A stretch of 64,000 bases of DNA. It comes from Streptomyces flaveolus (lineage in GTDB: Bacteria > Actinomycetota > Actinomycetes > Streptomycetales > Streptomycetaceae). The position numbers were made by a program, and so were the translations under genes. Each line of letters starts with the position of its first letter. Position 1 is the stretch's first letter. Below, in pieces: positions 51,567-59,781 of this stretch. Where the stretch lies: contig NZ_JNWV01000006.1 in the NCBI RefSeq assembly GCF_000716535.1, positions 406,237 through 470,236 of the forward strand. The letters are read 5' to 3'. Under the pieces are notes generated by a model, which searched no databases, was not told the DNA's origin, and saw only the letters and a list, made by a program, of their open reading frames with translations.

Positions 51567-52724
51567 TCACGCCTGGTTGCCCTCGCAATGCTCTGGGTGA
51601 GGGCTCTCCTCCGGAAGGATGAGATGGACGTCGCCGAACTCGTGCCACAGGTAGTGCGCGCGCAGCGCCTCCTCGTAGGCACGGTCCACCGCCGCCCGCC
51701 CGGCGACCGCCTCCAGCATCAGCAGGTGCGACGCCTCCGGCTCGTGCAGTCCGGTCAGCAACCCGTCCACCACCCGTATTCCGCGCCCGGGAGTCACCAC
51801 CAGATCCGTCCACCCCTCGGCCGCCCGCACCAGGCCGTCCGGCCCCGTGGCCGACTCCACGGCCCGCACGGCCGTCGTCCCCACCGCGATCACCCGGCCA
51901 CCCGCCCCTCGCCCGGGAGCAAGCGCCGCGCGCCCTCCCTGACCTGCCCGGACGAGGTTGATCAGCCGTGCCGACGCCTCCGGCACCGCGAACCGCTCCG
52001 GATACGGCGGCTCGTACGCCTCCGCCGACGAGACCCCTGTGTGCAGCGTCACCGGCGCGAACCACACCCCCCGGCTCACCAGCTCCGCCACCAGCCGCGC
52101 GGTGAAGGGCCGGGCCGCACTCGGCATCTCGGCGCTGCCCGACCCGTCCGGCGACGGCAGCGCGAACACCGTCTGGTACACGGACAGCGGCTGGTCCCGC
52201 TCCGTATAGGAGTAGCGGATGGGCCGCCCGTGCTCGCCGAGCACCTCTCCAACGTCCGCCCCGGCGACCCGCGCCCACCACAGCCGCTCGCCCCGCGCAC
52301 TCAGCGGCTCCTCCAGCAGCAGCCGGCCCCCGCCCGGCAGGGACACCTCCGTCCCCGCGGGCGAACCCGCCCGCGCGCGGGTGGTACCGCGCCCGTCCGG
52401 CTCCCGCAGCTCGACCGCCCACCGCCCGTCGTCCCCGCGCGTGGAGAAATGGACCACCACGCGCGCGTGCCCGATCCGCCCGTCCACCGCGGCGGCCAGC
52501 GTCGGGGAAGTGTTGACCACCAGCAGATCCCCGGCCCGCAGCAGCCCGGGCAGCTCGCGGAACGCGTGGTGCGCCACCTCCGTACCGCGCGACACCAGCA
52601 GCCGTACGGCGTCCCGGCCCAGCCCCGGCCCCCGCTGCTCGGCGGGCACGCGCGCGGACAGCTCCTCCGGGACCTCCCCCCACTTTCGGGGCCCGAGCGG
52701 GGAGACGCCCGTGGACACGGTCAC
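51567..52724 (-). CDS. QueA-like tRNA ribosyltransferase-isomerase, divergent
   Basis: 385 aa. Aligns in layout with QueA (AdoMet transfer to 7-aminomethyl-deazaguanine tRNA): GRDAVRLLVSRGTEVAHHAF, LLRAGDLLVVNTS, LLLEEPLSARGERLWWARV, HGRPIRYSYTERDQPLSVYQ, PFTARLVAELVSRGVWFAPV. However the canonical NDTRVIPARL is replaced by NTSPTLAAAVDG and the HVGxGTF motif by LHTGVSSAEAYEPPY. So it belongs to the superfamily but may not be a true QueA. GTG start overlaps the SDR stop by four bases. Confidence 0.82.
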   Translation of the reverse strand: MTVSTGVSPLGPRKWGEVPEELSARVPAEQRGPGLGRDAVRLLVSRGTEVAHHAFRELPGLLRAGDLLVVNTSPTLAAAVDGRIGHARVVVHFSTRGDDGRWAVELREPDGRGTTRARAGSPAGTEVSLPGGGRLLLEEPLSARGERLWWARVAGADVGEVLGEHGRPIRYSYTERDQPLSVYQTVFALPSPDGSGSAEMPSAARPFTARLVAELVSRGVWFAPVTLHTGVSSAEAYEPPYPERFAVPEASARLINLVRAGQGGRAALAPGRGAGGRVIAVGTTAVRAVESATGPDGLVRAAEGWTDLVVTPGRGIRVVDGLLTGLHEPEASHLLMLEAVAGRAAVDRAYEEALRAHYLWHEFGDVHLILPEESPHPEHCEGNQA

Positions 52725-53416
52725 CGCACCTCCAGCAGAGACGGCGCCGCGTACCGCCCGCTCGCCGGACGCTCGTCCAGCAGCCGCAGGAACGCCGGTA
52801 CGACATCGGCGGGCGCCGGACGCGGCGCGTCGTCGTCCGGTACGGCCGCCGTGTACAGGTCCGTCGCCATGTCCCCGGGATCCACCGCCCACACCCGCAG
52901 CCCCGGCTCCTCCACGCCGAGCACCGCGGCGAGCTGGTCCAGGGCCGCCTTGGAGGCGCCGTAGCCGCCCCACGTCCCGTACGCCTCCGCCGCCGCGTCG
53001 GAGGTGACCGCGATCACCGTGCCCGCCGGCGACGCCTGCAGCAGCGGCAGTGCCTCCTGGACCAGCCCCAGCGCCGCCACCACGTTCACCTCCAGCGCCC
53101 GCCGCAGCCCCTCCAGCGGCAGCTCCGCCAGCCGCACCAGCGGCTCGGCACCCAGCGCGCTCGCGTTGCTCACCACCAGGTCGGCCCCGCCCAGCCGCCA
53201 CGCGGCGGCCACCAGCTGCGCCCGGTGCCCGCCGTCCGTGACGTCCCCGGGCAGTGCCACCACCCGCGTACCGTGCCGCGTGACCGCCTCCGCGGTCTCC
53301 TCGAGGGCGTCGGCGCCCCGGGCGTCGAGCACCAGATCCCAGCCGCGCGCGCCCAGCGCCTCGGCGAGCGCCCGCCCCAGGCCCTTGGAGGCCCCCGTGA
53401 TGATCGCTACCGGCAT
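52721..53416 (-). CDS. SDR family oxidoreductase coupled to QueA-like gene
   Basis: 231 aa from the ATG at 53416 (GAGGGG eight nt upstream). Cofactor motif TGASKGLG, SNASALG in the place of NNAG, catalytic Ser in VIAVTSDAAAEAYG, Tyr-x3-Lys in GYGASKAALDQLA. The C-terminus (VVPAFLRLLDERPASGRY) is typical of short SDRs. Coupled to the QueA-like gene by GTGA, so the two proteins probably act in one pathway, an unusual pairing. Confidence 0.9.
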   Translation of the reverse strand: MPVAIITGASKGLGRALAEALGARGWDLVLDARGADALEETAEAVTRHGTRVVALPGDVTDGGHRAQLVAAAWRLGGADLVVSNASALGAEPLVRLAELPLEGLRRALEVNVVAALGLVQEALPLLQASPAGTVIAVTSDAAAEAYGTWGGYGASKAALDQLAAVLGVEEPGLRVWAVDPGDMATDLYTAAVPDDDAPRPAPADVVPAFLRLLDERPASGRYAAPSLLEVR

Positions 53417-53522
53417 GACTACCGTCCCCTCGTCGCTCACCGCCTCCGCCGGGCGGTGACCTCAACCTAGGAACGGCACTCCCCGGGCCGCCTCGGACGC
53501 GGGCCGCAAAGCACCGGGGCCC

Positions 53523-53634
53523 TTCGGCGTACGCCCGGCGCCCCGGTACCGGCGACCTACGCCCGGCGCACCAGGACCGGCGGCGTACACCCCACCCCCC
53601 GGTACCGGCGGTCTACGCCACCGGGCCTAGGCCC
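53523..53634. repeat. Four tandem 28-bp degenerate repeats
   Basis: Units begin at 53523, 53551, 53579 and 53607; each is exactly 28 bp. They share GGCG..YTACGCC near the start and CCGGTACC or a variant at the end. Located in the 285-bp gap before the two-component system; no gene there. Confidence 0.65.
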
Positions 53635-53688
53635 AGCGGACCGGGTCCCGCCGTCACCGGTCCGATCCGCGCTGTCGGACCCCGCCGG

Positions 53689-53694
53689 TACCGT
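53689..53694 (+). promoter_or_regulatory. -10 element TACCGT before the histidine kinase
   Basis: TACCGT fits TANNNT and ends seven nt before the ATG at 53702, as for a leaderless mRNA. GAGGAAC lies between, too close to the ATG for a normal ribosome site. No clear -35. Confidence 0.4.
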
Positions 53695-53701
53695 GAGGAA
53701 C

Positions 53702-54847
53702 ATGAGTCAAGGCCCCCGGTCCGGCCTCGCCGCGGTGAGCTCCGCGCTGCTGGCCATGAGCAGGCACCTGGAGGTGCGCGACGTCCTCAAGACGATCGTC
53801 GCCTCCGCCCGCGAACTGCTCGACGCGCAGTACGCCGCACTCGGCGTCCCCGACGACCACGGCGGCTTCGCCCAGTTCGTCGTGGACGGCGTCAGCGACG
53901 CGCAGTGGCGTGCCATCGGGCCGCTCCCGCGCCAGCACGGCATCCTCGCCGCGATGCTGCACGAGGCGAAGGCCGAGCGCCTCGCCGACGTGCGCAAGGA
54001 CCCCCGCTTCGAGGGCTGGCCGTCCGCCCACCCCGAGCTGGCCGACTTCCTGGGCCTGCCCATCCGCGACGGCGACGAGGTCATCGGCGCCCTGTTCCTC
54101 GCGAACAAGAACTGCACCAAGCCCGAGGGGAGCTGCGGCTTCACCGCGGACGACGAGGAACTGCTCTCGATCCTCGCCCAGCACGCCGCCATCGCCCTCA
54201 CCAACGCCCGCCTCTACGAGCGCAGCCGCGAACTGACCATCGCCGAGGAACGCTCCCGCCTCGCCCACGAACTGCACGACGCGGTCAGCCAGAAGCTGTT
54301 CTCCCTGCGCCTGACCGCCCAGGCGGCAGCCGCCCTCGTCGACCGCGACCCCGCCCGCGCCAAGGGCGAACTGCACCAGGTGGCCTCCCTCGCCGCCGAG
54401 GCAGCCGACGAACTGCGCGCCGCCGTCGTGGAGTTGCGGCCCGCCGCGCTGGACGAGGACGGCCTGATCGCCACCCTGCGCACCCAGACACAGGTCCTCG
54501 ACCGCGCCCACACCGCGCGCGTGACCTTCAGCAGCAACGGCTTCCGCGCCCTGCCCGCCGCCCAGGAGGAGGCCCTGCTCCGGGTCGCCCAGGAGGCCCT
54601 GCACAACGCCCTGCGCCACTCCGGCGCCGACCGGGTCGAGGTGAGCGTGGACCGGCGCGGCACCGGAGCCGTCCTGCGCGTCACCGACGACGGCGGCGGC
54701 TTCGACCCTACGGCGGTCCGCCGCGCCGGACGCCACCTCGGTCTGGTCTCGATGCGGGACCGGGCGAGCGGGGTCGGCGGCAGGCTGACCGTGGAATCCG
54801 CGCCCGGCAAGGGCACCACGATCGAAATGGAGGTCCCCGGTGGGTGA
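53702..54847 (+). CDS. GAF-domain sensor histidine kinase
   Basis: 381 aa, no membrane helices. GAF domain about 25-170 (VLKTIVASARELLDAQYAAL, LPIRDGDEVIGALFLAN, LSILAQHAAIALTNARLYE). HisKA_3 dimerisation box with LAHELHDAVSQKLFSL, phospho-acceptor His192. HATPase about 275-380 with VTDDGGGFDP (N box region) and GLVSMRDRASGVGGRL (G box). Resembles DevS/NarX-type cytoplasmic sensors. Cysteines in NCTKPEGSCG could be redox-active. Overlaps the response regulator gene by eight bases. Confidence 0.92.
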   Translation: MSQGPRSGLAAVSSALLAMSRHLEVRDVLKTIVASARELLDAQYAALGVPDDHGGFAQFVVDGVSDAQWRAIGPLPRQHGILAAMLHEAKAERLADVRKDPRFEGWPSAHPELADFLGLPIRDGDEVIGALFLANKNCTKPEGSCGFTADDEELLSILAQHAAIALTNARLYERSRELTIAEERSRLAHELHDAVSQKLFSLRLTAQAAAALVDRDPARAKGELHQVASLAAEAADELRAAVVELRPAALDEDGLIATLRTQTQVLDRAHTARVTFSSNGFRALPAAQEEALLRVAQEALHNALRHSGADRVEVSVDRRGTGAVLRVTDDGGGFDPTAVRRAGRHLGLVSMRDRASGVGGRLTVESAPGKGTTIEMEVPGG

Positions 54848-55481
54848 ATCGATCAAGGTCCTGCTGGTCGACGACCACCAGGTCGTCCGCCGGGGCCTGC
54901 GCACCTTCCTGGAGGTCCAGGACGACATCGAGGTCGTCGGCGAGGCCGCCGACGGCGCCGAGGGGGTCGCCCGCGCCGAGGAGCTGCGGCCCGACGTGGT
55001 CCTCATGGACGTCAAGATGCCGGGCCTGGACGGCATCGACGCCCTGCGCAGACTGCGCGAACTCGACAACCCCGCGCGCGTGCTCATCGTCACCAGCTTC
55101 ACCGAGCAGCGCACGGTCGTCCCGGCCCTGCGCGCGGGCGCCGCCGGGTACGTCTACAAGGACGTGGACCCCGACGCCCTCGCCGGCGCCATCCGCTCCG
55201 TGCACGCCGGACACATCCTGCTCCAGCCCGAGGTCGCCGGCGCCCTGCTCTCCCAGGAGGAGGGCGGCACCGGCCAGGGCAGAGGCGGTTCGCTCACCGA
55301 GCGGGAGCGCGAGGTGCTCGGCCTGATCGCGGACGGCCGCTCCAACCGCGAGATAGCCCGCGCCCTCGTCCTGTCCGAGAAGACCGTCAAGACGCACGTC
55401 TCCAACATCCTGATGAAGCTCGACCTCGCCGACCGCACCCAGGCCGCGCTGTGGGCCGTACGCCACGGCGTGACCGGCTGA
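54840..55481 (+). CDS. NarL/LuxR-type response regulator
   Basis: 213 aa, GTG start. Receiver domain: VLLVDDHQVVRRGLRTFLEV, phospho-Asp in VVLMDVKMPGLDG, Thr/Ser in LIVTSF, Lys in GYVYKDVDPDAL. LuxR HTH: LTEREREVLGLIADGRSNRE, IARALVLSEKTVKTHVSNIL. Partner of the preceding kinase. Targets unknown; immediate proximity to chpE makes that gene a candidate, but this is only positional. Confidence 0.94.
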   Translation: MGESIKVLLVDDHQVVRRGLRTFLEVQDDIEVVGEAADGAEGVARAEELRPDVVLMDVKMPGLDGIDALRRLRELDNPARVLIVTSFTEQRTVVPALRAGAAGYVYKDVDPDALAGAIRSVHAGHILLQPEVAGALLSQEEGGTGQGRGGSLTEREREVLGLIADGRSNREIARALVLSEKTVKTHVSNILMKLDLADRTQAALWAVRHGVTG

Positions 55482-55649
55482 GACGCCCTGACCAAGGCCT
55501 GGCCCGCGGCAACACGGAGGGTTACGGTCCGGACCGAGATTCATACCGTCGTGGGAATGTCACCCGGATGGCGCACCCTCCGGTGATCTCCGCCGTTCTC
55601 CATGCGTGCCGTGGAGATCGCCGCGGTGAACGACGAGGAGGGGTTGACA

Positions 55650-55895
55650 GTGAAGAACCTGAAGAAGACAGCGGCCGTGACGATGGTGGCCGGGGGCCTG
55701 GTGGCGGCCGGTGCCGGTCTGGCCTCGGCCCACGGCGGCGCCCACGCGGCCGGCGAGGCCGTCGGCTCCCCGGGCGTCGCCTCGGGCAACGTGGCCCAGG
55801 TCCCGGTGCACGTCCCGGTGAACGCGGTCGGCAACAGCGTGAACGTCATCGGCGTGCTGAACCCGGCCTTCGGCAACCTCGGCCTCAACCACTGA
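55650..55895 (+). CDS. chpE: Chaplin ChpE
   Basis: 81 aa from the GTG at 55650, GAGGAGG upstream. Signal peptide KNLKKTAAVTMVAGGLVAAG ending near LASA, then a short linker and one chaplin domain: SPGVASGNVAQVPVHVPVNA, VGNSVNVIGVLNPAFGNLGL. The two cysteines found in most chaplins are absent, which is the hallmark of ChpE. Secreted short chaplins assemble into amyloid-like films that lower surface tension and let aerial hyphae emerge. Position beside this two-component system matches S. coelicolor SCO1800. Confidence 0.95.
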   Translation: MKNLKKTAAVTMVAGGLVAAGAGLASAHGGAHAAGEAVGSPGVASGNVAQVPVHVPVNAVGNSVNVIGVLNPAFGNLGLNH

Positions 55896-56009
55896 GGCAC
55901 CCGCCGACGACGACCTCAGGCCTCCCGGAGCACCGGGGGGCCTGTCAGCTTGTCGTCCGGCACCGGGCTCTCCCCGCGTTGATCAGCACACGCAGGAGGA
56001 ACCCGTCCC

Positions 56010-56213
56010 ATGAACATCGCCAAGAAGGCCACGCTCACCATGACCGCCGCCGGCGCATCCGCCGGTGCCGCCGTCACCGTGCGGTCCCCGGGCGTCGCGT
56101 CCGGCCTCACGGCCCAGGGCCCGGTCGACGTCCCGCTCCAGGCGGACGGCCTGACCGCCAACCTGGTCGGCGCCCTGAACCCGGCGTTCGGCAACACCAG
56201 CGTCAGCCGCTGA
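56010..56213 (+). CDS. Shortened chaplin-like protein
   Basis: 67 aa, start ATG with AGGAGGA upstream. The N-terminus (NIAKKATLTMTAAGASAGAA) is a short weak signal peptide, without a clear AxA cleavage site. The chaplin core is degenerate but clear: SPGVASGLTAQGPVDVPLQA, DGLTANLVGALNPAFGNTSV. No Cys. It lies 115 nt after chpE in the same direction. Looks like a diverged tandem duplicate of chpE; whether it is secreted is uncertain because the leader is truncated. Confidence 0.85.
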   Translation: MNIAKKATLTMTAAGASAGAAVTVRSPGVASGLTAQGPVDVPLQADGLTANLVGALNPAFGNTSVSR

Positions 56214-57435
56214 CGCCGGGCCGTCAGACGTACACACCTGCGCCACGCCCCGGCCGTCCGCGCGGGCCCCGGCTCTCGGTGTCTCTCAGATGCGGGTGTC
56301 AGCTACGAGCCCGTGACGTCCGTGTCGGCGCGGACACTCGGATGTCCGGGTCGGCCCCGAGCCCATGAGTCCGCGCCGGCCCGCGACTCGCAGGTGTGCG
56401 TGTCAGCCCCGAGCCGTGACGTCCGTGTCAGCCCCGAGCCCCGGGCTCCCGCACCGGCCCCGGCGCCCAGGCGTCCGGGTCAGCTTTCGAGCCCGGGGTG
56501 TGGGTGTCAACCCCGAGCCCGGGACGTCCGCGTCGGCTCCGGCTCTCGGGCGTCCGCGTCAGCCCCAAGCCCCGGGTGCCGGTGTCAGTCCCAGCTCCCA
56601 GCCGTCCGCGTCAGCCCCGAGGCGGGGTGTCCGTGTCGGCCCCGGCTCCCAGGCGTCCGCGTCAGCCCCCGAGTCCCGGTTGCGGGTGTCAGCTACGAGC
56701 CCGGGACGTCCGCGTCGGCCCCGGCTCTCGGGCGTCCGCGTCAGCCCCGAGCCCGAGGTATCTGTGTCAGCCCCGAGCCCCGGGTGTCCGTGTCGGTCCC
56801 GGCACCTAGGCGTCCACGTCAGCTCCCGAGTCCCGGTTGTGGGTGCAAGCTACGAGCCCGGGACGTCTGTGTCGGAGCCGGCTCTCGGATGTCCACGTCA
56901 GCCTTGAGCCCAGCTGTGTGGGTCGACCCGGGCAGGTGTCCGTGTCGACCAGGAGCATCTGGCGTCCGCACCGGCCCCGGCGCCCAGGCATCCGCTCAGC
57001 CCCGAGCCCGGGGTGTGTGTCAGACCCGAGCCTCGTGTGTCCGTGTCGGCCCTAGCTCCCAGGCGTCCGCGCCATCCCCCCGCGCTCAGCCGTCCGAGTC
57101 AGCGCCGAGCCTCGGGTATCCGCGCCAGCCCTTCAGCCCCGGGTGTCCGTGTCGGCCCCCGTTTCCAGCCGGCCGCGTCAGCCCCGGCCTCAGGCGTCCG
57201 TGTCAGCCCCAAGCCCCCGGTTCCCTGCCGGCCCACGCTCCCAGCCAGCCGCGTCAGCCCCCAGCTCCAGCCGTCCGCGCAAGCCCCCAGTCGGCCGCGC
57301 CAGCCTCCAGCCCCAGGCATCCGAGTCAGCCCCAAGCCCCGGGTGTCCGTGTCGGCCCCCGTTCCCAGCCCCCCGCCCCACGCCTACGAGTCGGTCCCGG
57401 CACCCAGGCGCCCCCACCGACCCCCGGCCCCCGGC
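56214..57435. other. Gene-poor, repeat-filled intergenic region after the chaplins
   Basis: 1.2 kb without a credible gene. All reading frames on the plus strand remain open for long distances only because of the tandem repeat; the peptides are rotating Arg/Pro/Ser/Val motifs. The repeat array is listed separately. Confidence 0.65.
56270..57430. repeat. Degenerate minisatellite, about 26-bp unit, about 44 copies
   Basis: Consensus reads roughly GYGTCCGYGTCAGCCCCGAG plus CCCCGG. Consecutive units near 56740-56890 measure 26, 26, 27, 26, 26, 26 and 25 bp. A longer word, GTCAGCTACGAGCCCGGGAC, recurs at about 56687 and in variant form at 56298 and 56848, so higher-order duplication also occurred. 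26 is not a multiple of three, which speaks against coding. Confidence 0.75.
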
Positions 57436-58224
57436 TCAGCGCATCCCGCGCTCCCGCTCCTCCACGAACGAGTTGTACGCCGCGACCTGTGCCCGCCGGG
57501 CCGTCCGTTCCACCGGCCGCAGTGCCGCTCCCCGGGCCGCCATCTCCGAGGCGCTCACCGCGCCCCCGTGACCGTTGCCGTACGCCAGCGACACCAGCAG
57601 CCCCACCCGCTGCGCCAGCTCCAGAACCCGCACCGCACGCGGGGGGTACCCCGGAGCCAGTACCTCCCGGCCCCGCTCGGCCCGCGCCCGGTACGCGTCG
57701 ATCGCCGCCTCCGCCACCGGCCCCGACCCGGCGACGTCCAGCTTCGACAGCACCTCGGTCGCCTCCCGCAGCGCCTCCGCCAGCTCCCGCTCGGCTTCGC
57801 CAAGCGAAGGAACGTCGGCGGGCGGCGCCTCCCGCACCGGCAGCACCTGCCAGAGCACCTCGGCATGTACATCACCCTCGGGCCCGGCCTCGTACACCTG
57901 GGGCACCAGCCCGAACGCGGCGCCGTGACAGACCACCGCCTCCTCGGCCTCCAGCGCCCGCGCGTTGAACTCCGGCGGGCCGCTCAGCCCCAGCGGATGC
58001 CCCGGCGCGGGCAGTGCCACCCGCAGCCCGGTCACCCCCAGCGTGCGCAGCCGCCCCAGGGCGAGGGTCAGCCCGACCGGCGCGGACTCACCGGGCAGCC
58101 CCTCCACCCGGTGCACGGCGTCCTCGCCCACGACGGCGAGGACGGCGTCATCCGGAGAGACAAGTCCGGCCAAAAGGGCATTTCCCCAAGCGGCAAGGCG
58201 TCCTGAACGCGATTCCGAGAGCAT
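57436..58224 (-). CDS. Conserved hypothetical protein
   Basis: 262 aa, cytoplasmic. GRLAAWGNALLAGLVSPDDA at the N-terminus, then VHRVEGLPGESAPVGLTLAL, RTLGVTGLRVALPAPGHPLG, EEAVVCHGAAFGLVPQVYE, and a helical C-terminus ending SFVEERERGMR. Related to actinobacterial proteins of about 260 aa with no assigned function. Divergent from the ABC ATPase gene. Codon bias is normal for the genome, so it is a real gene. Confidence 0.85.
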   Translation of the reverse strand: MLSESRSGRLAAWGNALLAGLVSPDDAVLAVVGEDAVHRVEGLPGESAPVGLTLALGRLRTLGVTGLRVALPAPGHPLGLSGPPEFNARALEAEEAVVCHGAAFGLVPQVYEAGPEGDVHAEVLWQVLPVREAPPADVPSLGEAERELAEALREATEVLSKLDVAGSGPVAEAAIDAYRARAERGREVLAPGYPPRAVRVLELAQRVGLLVSLAYGNGHGGAVSASEMAARGAALRPVERTARRAQVAAYNSFVEERERGMR

Positions 58225-58375
58225 GCCTCCACCCTAAGGACCGGACCGATGGAATGGAGCGGGGCACTCGTGGCGTAGATTTCATAAGGGCTGCGCCCAC
58301 TGGCGCGGCGGACCCGAGCCACAGGCGTACGCGACAGCCGAGACCGGCCACACTGCAAGGGGAGACAACGCGCTC

Positions 58376-59167
58376 ATGAGCGATGTTCTGGAGCTTCAGG
58401 ACGTATCCGTGGTCCGTGAGGGCCGGGCTCTGGTGGACCAGGTCTCCTGGTCGGTGAAGGAGGGCGAGCGCTGGGTCATCCTCGGTCCCAACGGCGCCGG
58501 CAAGACCACCCTCCTGAACGTCGCCTCCAGCTACCTCTTCCCCAGCAAGGGCACCGCCACCATCCTCGGCGACACCCTCGGCAAGGTCGACGTCTTCGAC
58601 CTCCGCCCCCGCATCGGCATGGCCGGCATGGCCATGGCCGACAAGCTCCCCAAGCGCCAGACCGTGCTGGAGACCGTCCTGACGGCCGCCTACGGCATGA
58701 CCGCCCACTGGCAGGAGGAGTACGACGAGGTCGACGAGCAGCGCGCCCGCGCCTTCCTCGACCGCCTCGGCATGAGCGACTACCTGGACCGCAAGTTCGG
58801 CACCCTCTCGGAGGGCGAGCGCAAGCGCACCCTGATCGCCCGCGCCCTGATGACCGACCCCGAACTGCTCCTGCTGGACGAGCCCGCCGCCGGTCTCGAC
58901 CTCGGCGGCCGCGAGGACCTGGTCCGCCGCCTCGGCCGGCTCGCCCGCGACCCCATCGCCCCCTCGATGATCATGGTCACGCACCACGTCGAGGAGATCG
59001 CCCCCGGCTTCACCCACGTCCTCATGATCCGCCAGGGCAAGGTGCTCGCCGCCGGCCCGATCGAGCTGGAACTCACCTCCCGCAACCTCTCCCTCTGCTT
59101 CGGCCTCCCGCTCGTCGTGGAGCAGGTCGGCGACCGCTGGACCGCCCAGGGTCTGCCCCTGTCCTGA
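58376..59167 (+). CDS. ABC transporter ATP-binding protein (stand-alone)
   Basis: 263 aa single ATPase. Walker A GPNGAGKTT (ILGPNGAGKTTLLNVASSYL), Q-loop region RPRIGMAGMAMADKLPKRQT, signature variant LSEGERKRTLIARALM, Walker B LLLLDEPAAGLD, H-loop VTHHVEEI. The LSEGE signature and MAMADKLPKRQT loop are typical of the ModF/YlmA-like stand-alone group. No permease gene adjoins it, so the partner or a non-transport role is unknown. Confidence 0.9.
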   Translation: MSDVLELQDVSVVREGRALVDQVSWSVKEGERWVILGPNGAGKTTLLNVASSYLFPSKGTATILGDTLGKVDVFDLRPRIGMAGMAMADKLPKRQTVLETVLTAAYGMTAHWQEEYDEVDEQRARAFLDRLGMSDYLDRKFGTLSEGERKRTLIARALMTDPELLLLDEPAAGLDLGGREDLVRRLGRLARDPIAPSMIMVTHHVEEIAPGFTHVLMIRQGKVLAAGPIELELTSRNLSLCFGLPLVVEQVGDRWTAQGLPLS

Positions 59168-59227
59168 CCCCTCTGCTCTCCCCCGCGCGCCCTGTCCGCC
59201 GCCCGACCGCGGCCCTACCATGACCAT

Positions 59228-59659
59228 GTGAACGACATCGACGCATGGGTGTGGTGGCTCGTCGGCGCGGCGGCGCTCGGAATCCCGCTCGTGGTCACCG
59301 CGTTGCCGGAGTTCGGCATGCTCGCGGTGGGAGCCGTGGCGGCCGCGGTCGTCTCCGCCCTCGGCTTCGGCGCGGTCATGCAGGTCCTGACGTTCGTCGT
59401 CGTCTCCGTCGCCCTCATCGCCGTCGTCCGGCCCATAGCCGCCCGGCACGGCCGGCGGGGTCCCCAACTCGCCACCGGCGTGGACGCGTTGAAGGGCAGG
59501 CAGGCCGTCGTCCTGGAGCGGGTCGACGCGTCCGGCGGCCGCATCAAGCTCGCCGGGGAAGTCTGGTCGGCCCGCGCCCTCGACACCGGCCGTGCCTACG
59601 AAGTGGGCCAGGAGGTGGACGTCGTGGACATCGAAGGGGCCACCGCGATCGTCATCTGA
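59228..59659 (+). CDS. NfeD family membrane protein
   Basis: 143 aa, GTG start. Membrane helices WVWWLVGAAALGIPLVVTAL, GMLAVGAVAAAVVSALGFG and LTFVVVSVALIAVVRPIAA, then the OB-fold NfeD domain (about 80-143) with VDALKGRQAVVLERVDASGG and EVWSARALDTGRAYEVGQEV. NfeD and SPFH proteins act together in membrane microdomains; the next gene is SPFH. TACCAT (59216-59221) six nt before the GTG suggests a leaderless start. Confidence 0.93.
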   Translation: MNDIDAWVWWLVGAAALGIPLVVTALPEFGMLAVGAVAAAVVSALGFGAVMQVLTFVVVSVALIAVVRPIAARHGRRGPQLATGVDALKGRQAVVLERVDASGGRIKLAGEVWSARALDTGRAYEVGQEVDVVDIEGATAIVI

Positions 59660-59781
59660 GGCAACTCACCGAGAACGACTCCCGAGTTGCGCGACGGTCT
59701 GTCAGACTCGACCAGCAAGATCTTCAACAGTCATGAGATCTGCCGAAGGCGCCGAAGCGGAGAAGGGTACGGGGAACGACG

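Noticed and set aside
56270..57430. CRISPR array
   Set aside because: Repeats are directly contiguous and degenerate, with no unique spacers and no cas genes nearby.
56313..57968. 551-aa Pro/Arg/Ser-rich frame across the repeat region
   Set aside because: Open only because the 26-bp repeat lacks stops; the motif rotates through frames, there is no ribosome site, and it runs antisense into the gene ending at 57436.
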